Part shown: positions 6,385 to 6,440 of the stretch, piece by piece
How the letters are laid out: the number at the start of each line of letters is the position of its first letter
Numbering within the stretch: the stretch's first letter is position 1
NCBI GenBank assembly: GCA_020718265.1
Contig: DYSM01000169.1
Span: 1 to 6,440 of the forward strand
Reading direction: 5' to 3'
From: Draconibacterium orientale
GTDB lineage: Bacteria > Bacteroidota > Bacteroidia > Bacteroidales > JAADGE01
Length of the DNA: 6,440 nt
Translations under genes and position numbers: made by a program
Notes under the pieces: generated by a model
What the model was told of the DNA's origin: nothing
The model's input: the letters and a program-made list of their open reading frames with translations, nothing else
Database searches by the model: none

Positions 6385-6440
6385 ACATGTGTTCAGTATA
6401 AAAAGTCATAAAGTTGAAAGTTTGTAAAGTTAAATTACTG

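Larger units (their letters stand above)
6286..6440 (-). promoter_or_regulatory. AT-rich 5' region of the his operon (presumed promoter and leader)
   Basis: This stretch separates hisG from the right window edge and must hold at least part of the operon's transcription signals if the promoter is close. I searched the minus strand for the Bacteroidota promoter pattern (TTTG, about 19 bases, TAnnTTTG) and for a sigma-70 pair. Only partial matches at wrong spacing appear, for example CATGTTTG, AAACTTTG and TTCTTTTG, each one mismatch from the -7 element. There is no run of His codons, no T-box-like sequence and no terminator hairpin, so classical his attenuation is not supported. The promoter may lie beyond 6440. 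Confidence 0.35.

Noticed and set aside
6296..6409. A 37-codon open frame on the minus strand between the right edge and hisG, stopping 10 bases before the hisG ATG, considered as a histidine leader peptide.
   Set aside because: It has only two separate His codons and no consecutive run, its sequence is low-complexity from the A/T tracts, and no terminator-antiterminator pair follows. A short frame of this size is expected by chance.
1..6440. CRISPR arrays, tRNA or rRNA genes, insertion sequences and defence or mobile genes.
   Set aside because: No spaced direct repeats, tRNA-like cloverleaf, transposase frame or terminal inverted repeat is visible. Almost the whole window is accounted for by his genes.

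Overview
The window holds most of one histidine biosynthesis operon, all on the minus strand and so transcribed from right to left: hisG, hisD, hisC, hisB, hisH, hisA, hisF. The last gene, hisF, runs off the left edge and lacks roughly its last 15-20 codons. The genes are packed tightly. Junctions are a 17-bp gap (hisG/hisD), an 8-bp overlap (hisD/hisC), a 14-bp gap (hisC/hisB), a 4-bp ATGA overlap (hisB/hisH), a 7-bp gap (hisH/hisA) and a 7-bp overlap (hisA/hisF). A single polycistronic mRNA with translational coupling is the natural reading.

The organism is most likely a member of the Bacteroidota. The gene order is the hisGDCBH-A-F order seen there. The proteins carry features I recognise from that group: HisH begins with a KYNAGNIRSV segment, HisB has an N-terminal phosphatase fused to the dehydratase with the run APTRKPRTGML, HisG is the long form, and HisF has SMNHDGT. 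The DNA is AT-rich, and start codons mostly lack a Shine-Dalgarno sequence, which also fits. I cannot name a genus.

The enzymes cover pathway step 1 (HisG), step 4 (HisA), step 5 (HisH with HisF), step 6 (C-terminal HisB), step 7 (HisC), step 8 (N-terminal HisB) and steps 9-10 (HisD). Steps 2 and 3 (HisI and HisE, often fused as HisIE) are missing and would be expected just beyond the left edge.

Right of hisG lies a 155-bp AT-rich stretch (6286-6440) without a convincing gene. It probably holds the operon's promoter and leader. It contains a perfect 8-bp-arm palindrome (6366-6384), a 10-bp A/T-tract inverted repeat (6301-6331) just upstream of the hisG start, and several copies of AACTTT. 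No histidine-codon-rich leader peptide, T-box or terminator is visible.

I found no new system here. The region is ordinary core metabolism. The points most worth a second look are the loss of all four zinc-ligand positions in the HisB phosphatase domain, an Asp-to-Asn change in the HisB dehydratase motif, the dyad symmetry in the leader, and a hisD start that is easily called 96 bp too far upstream.
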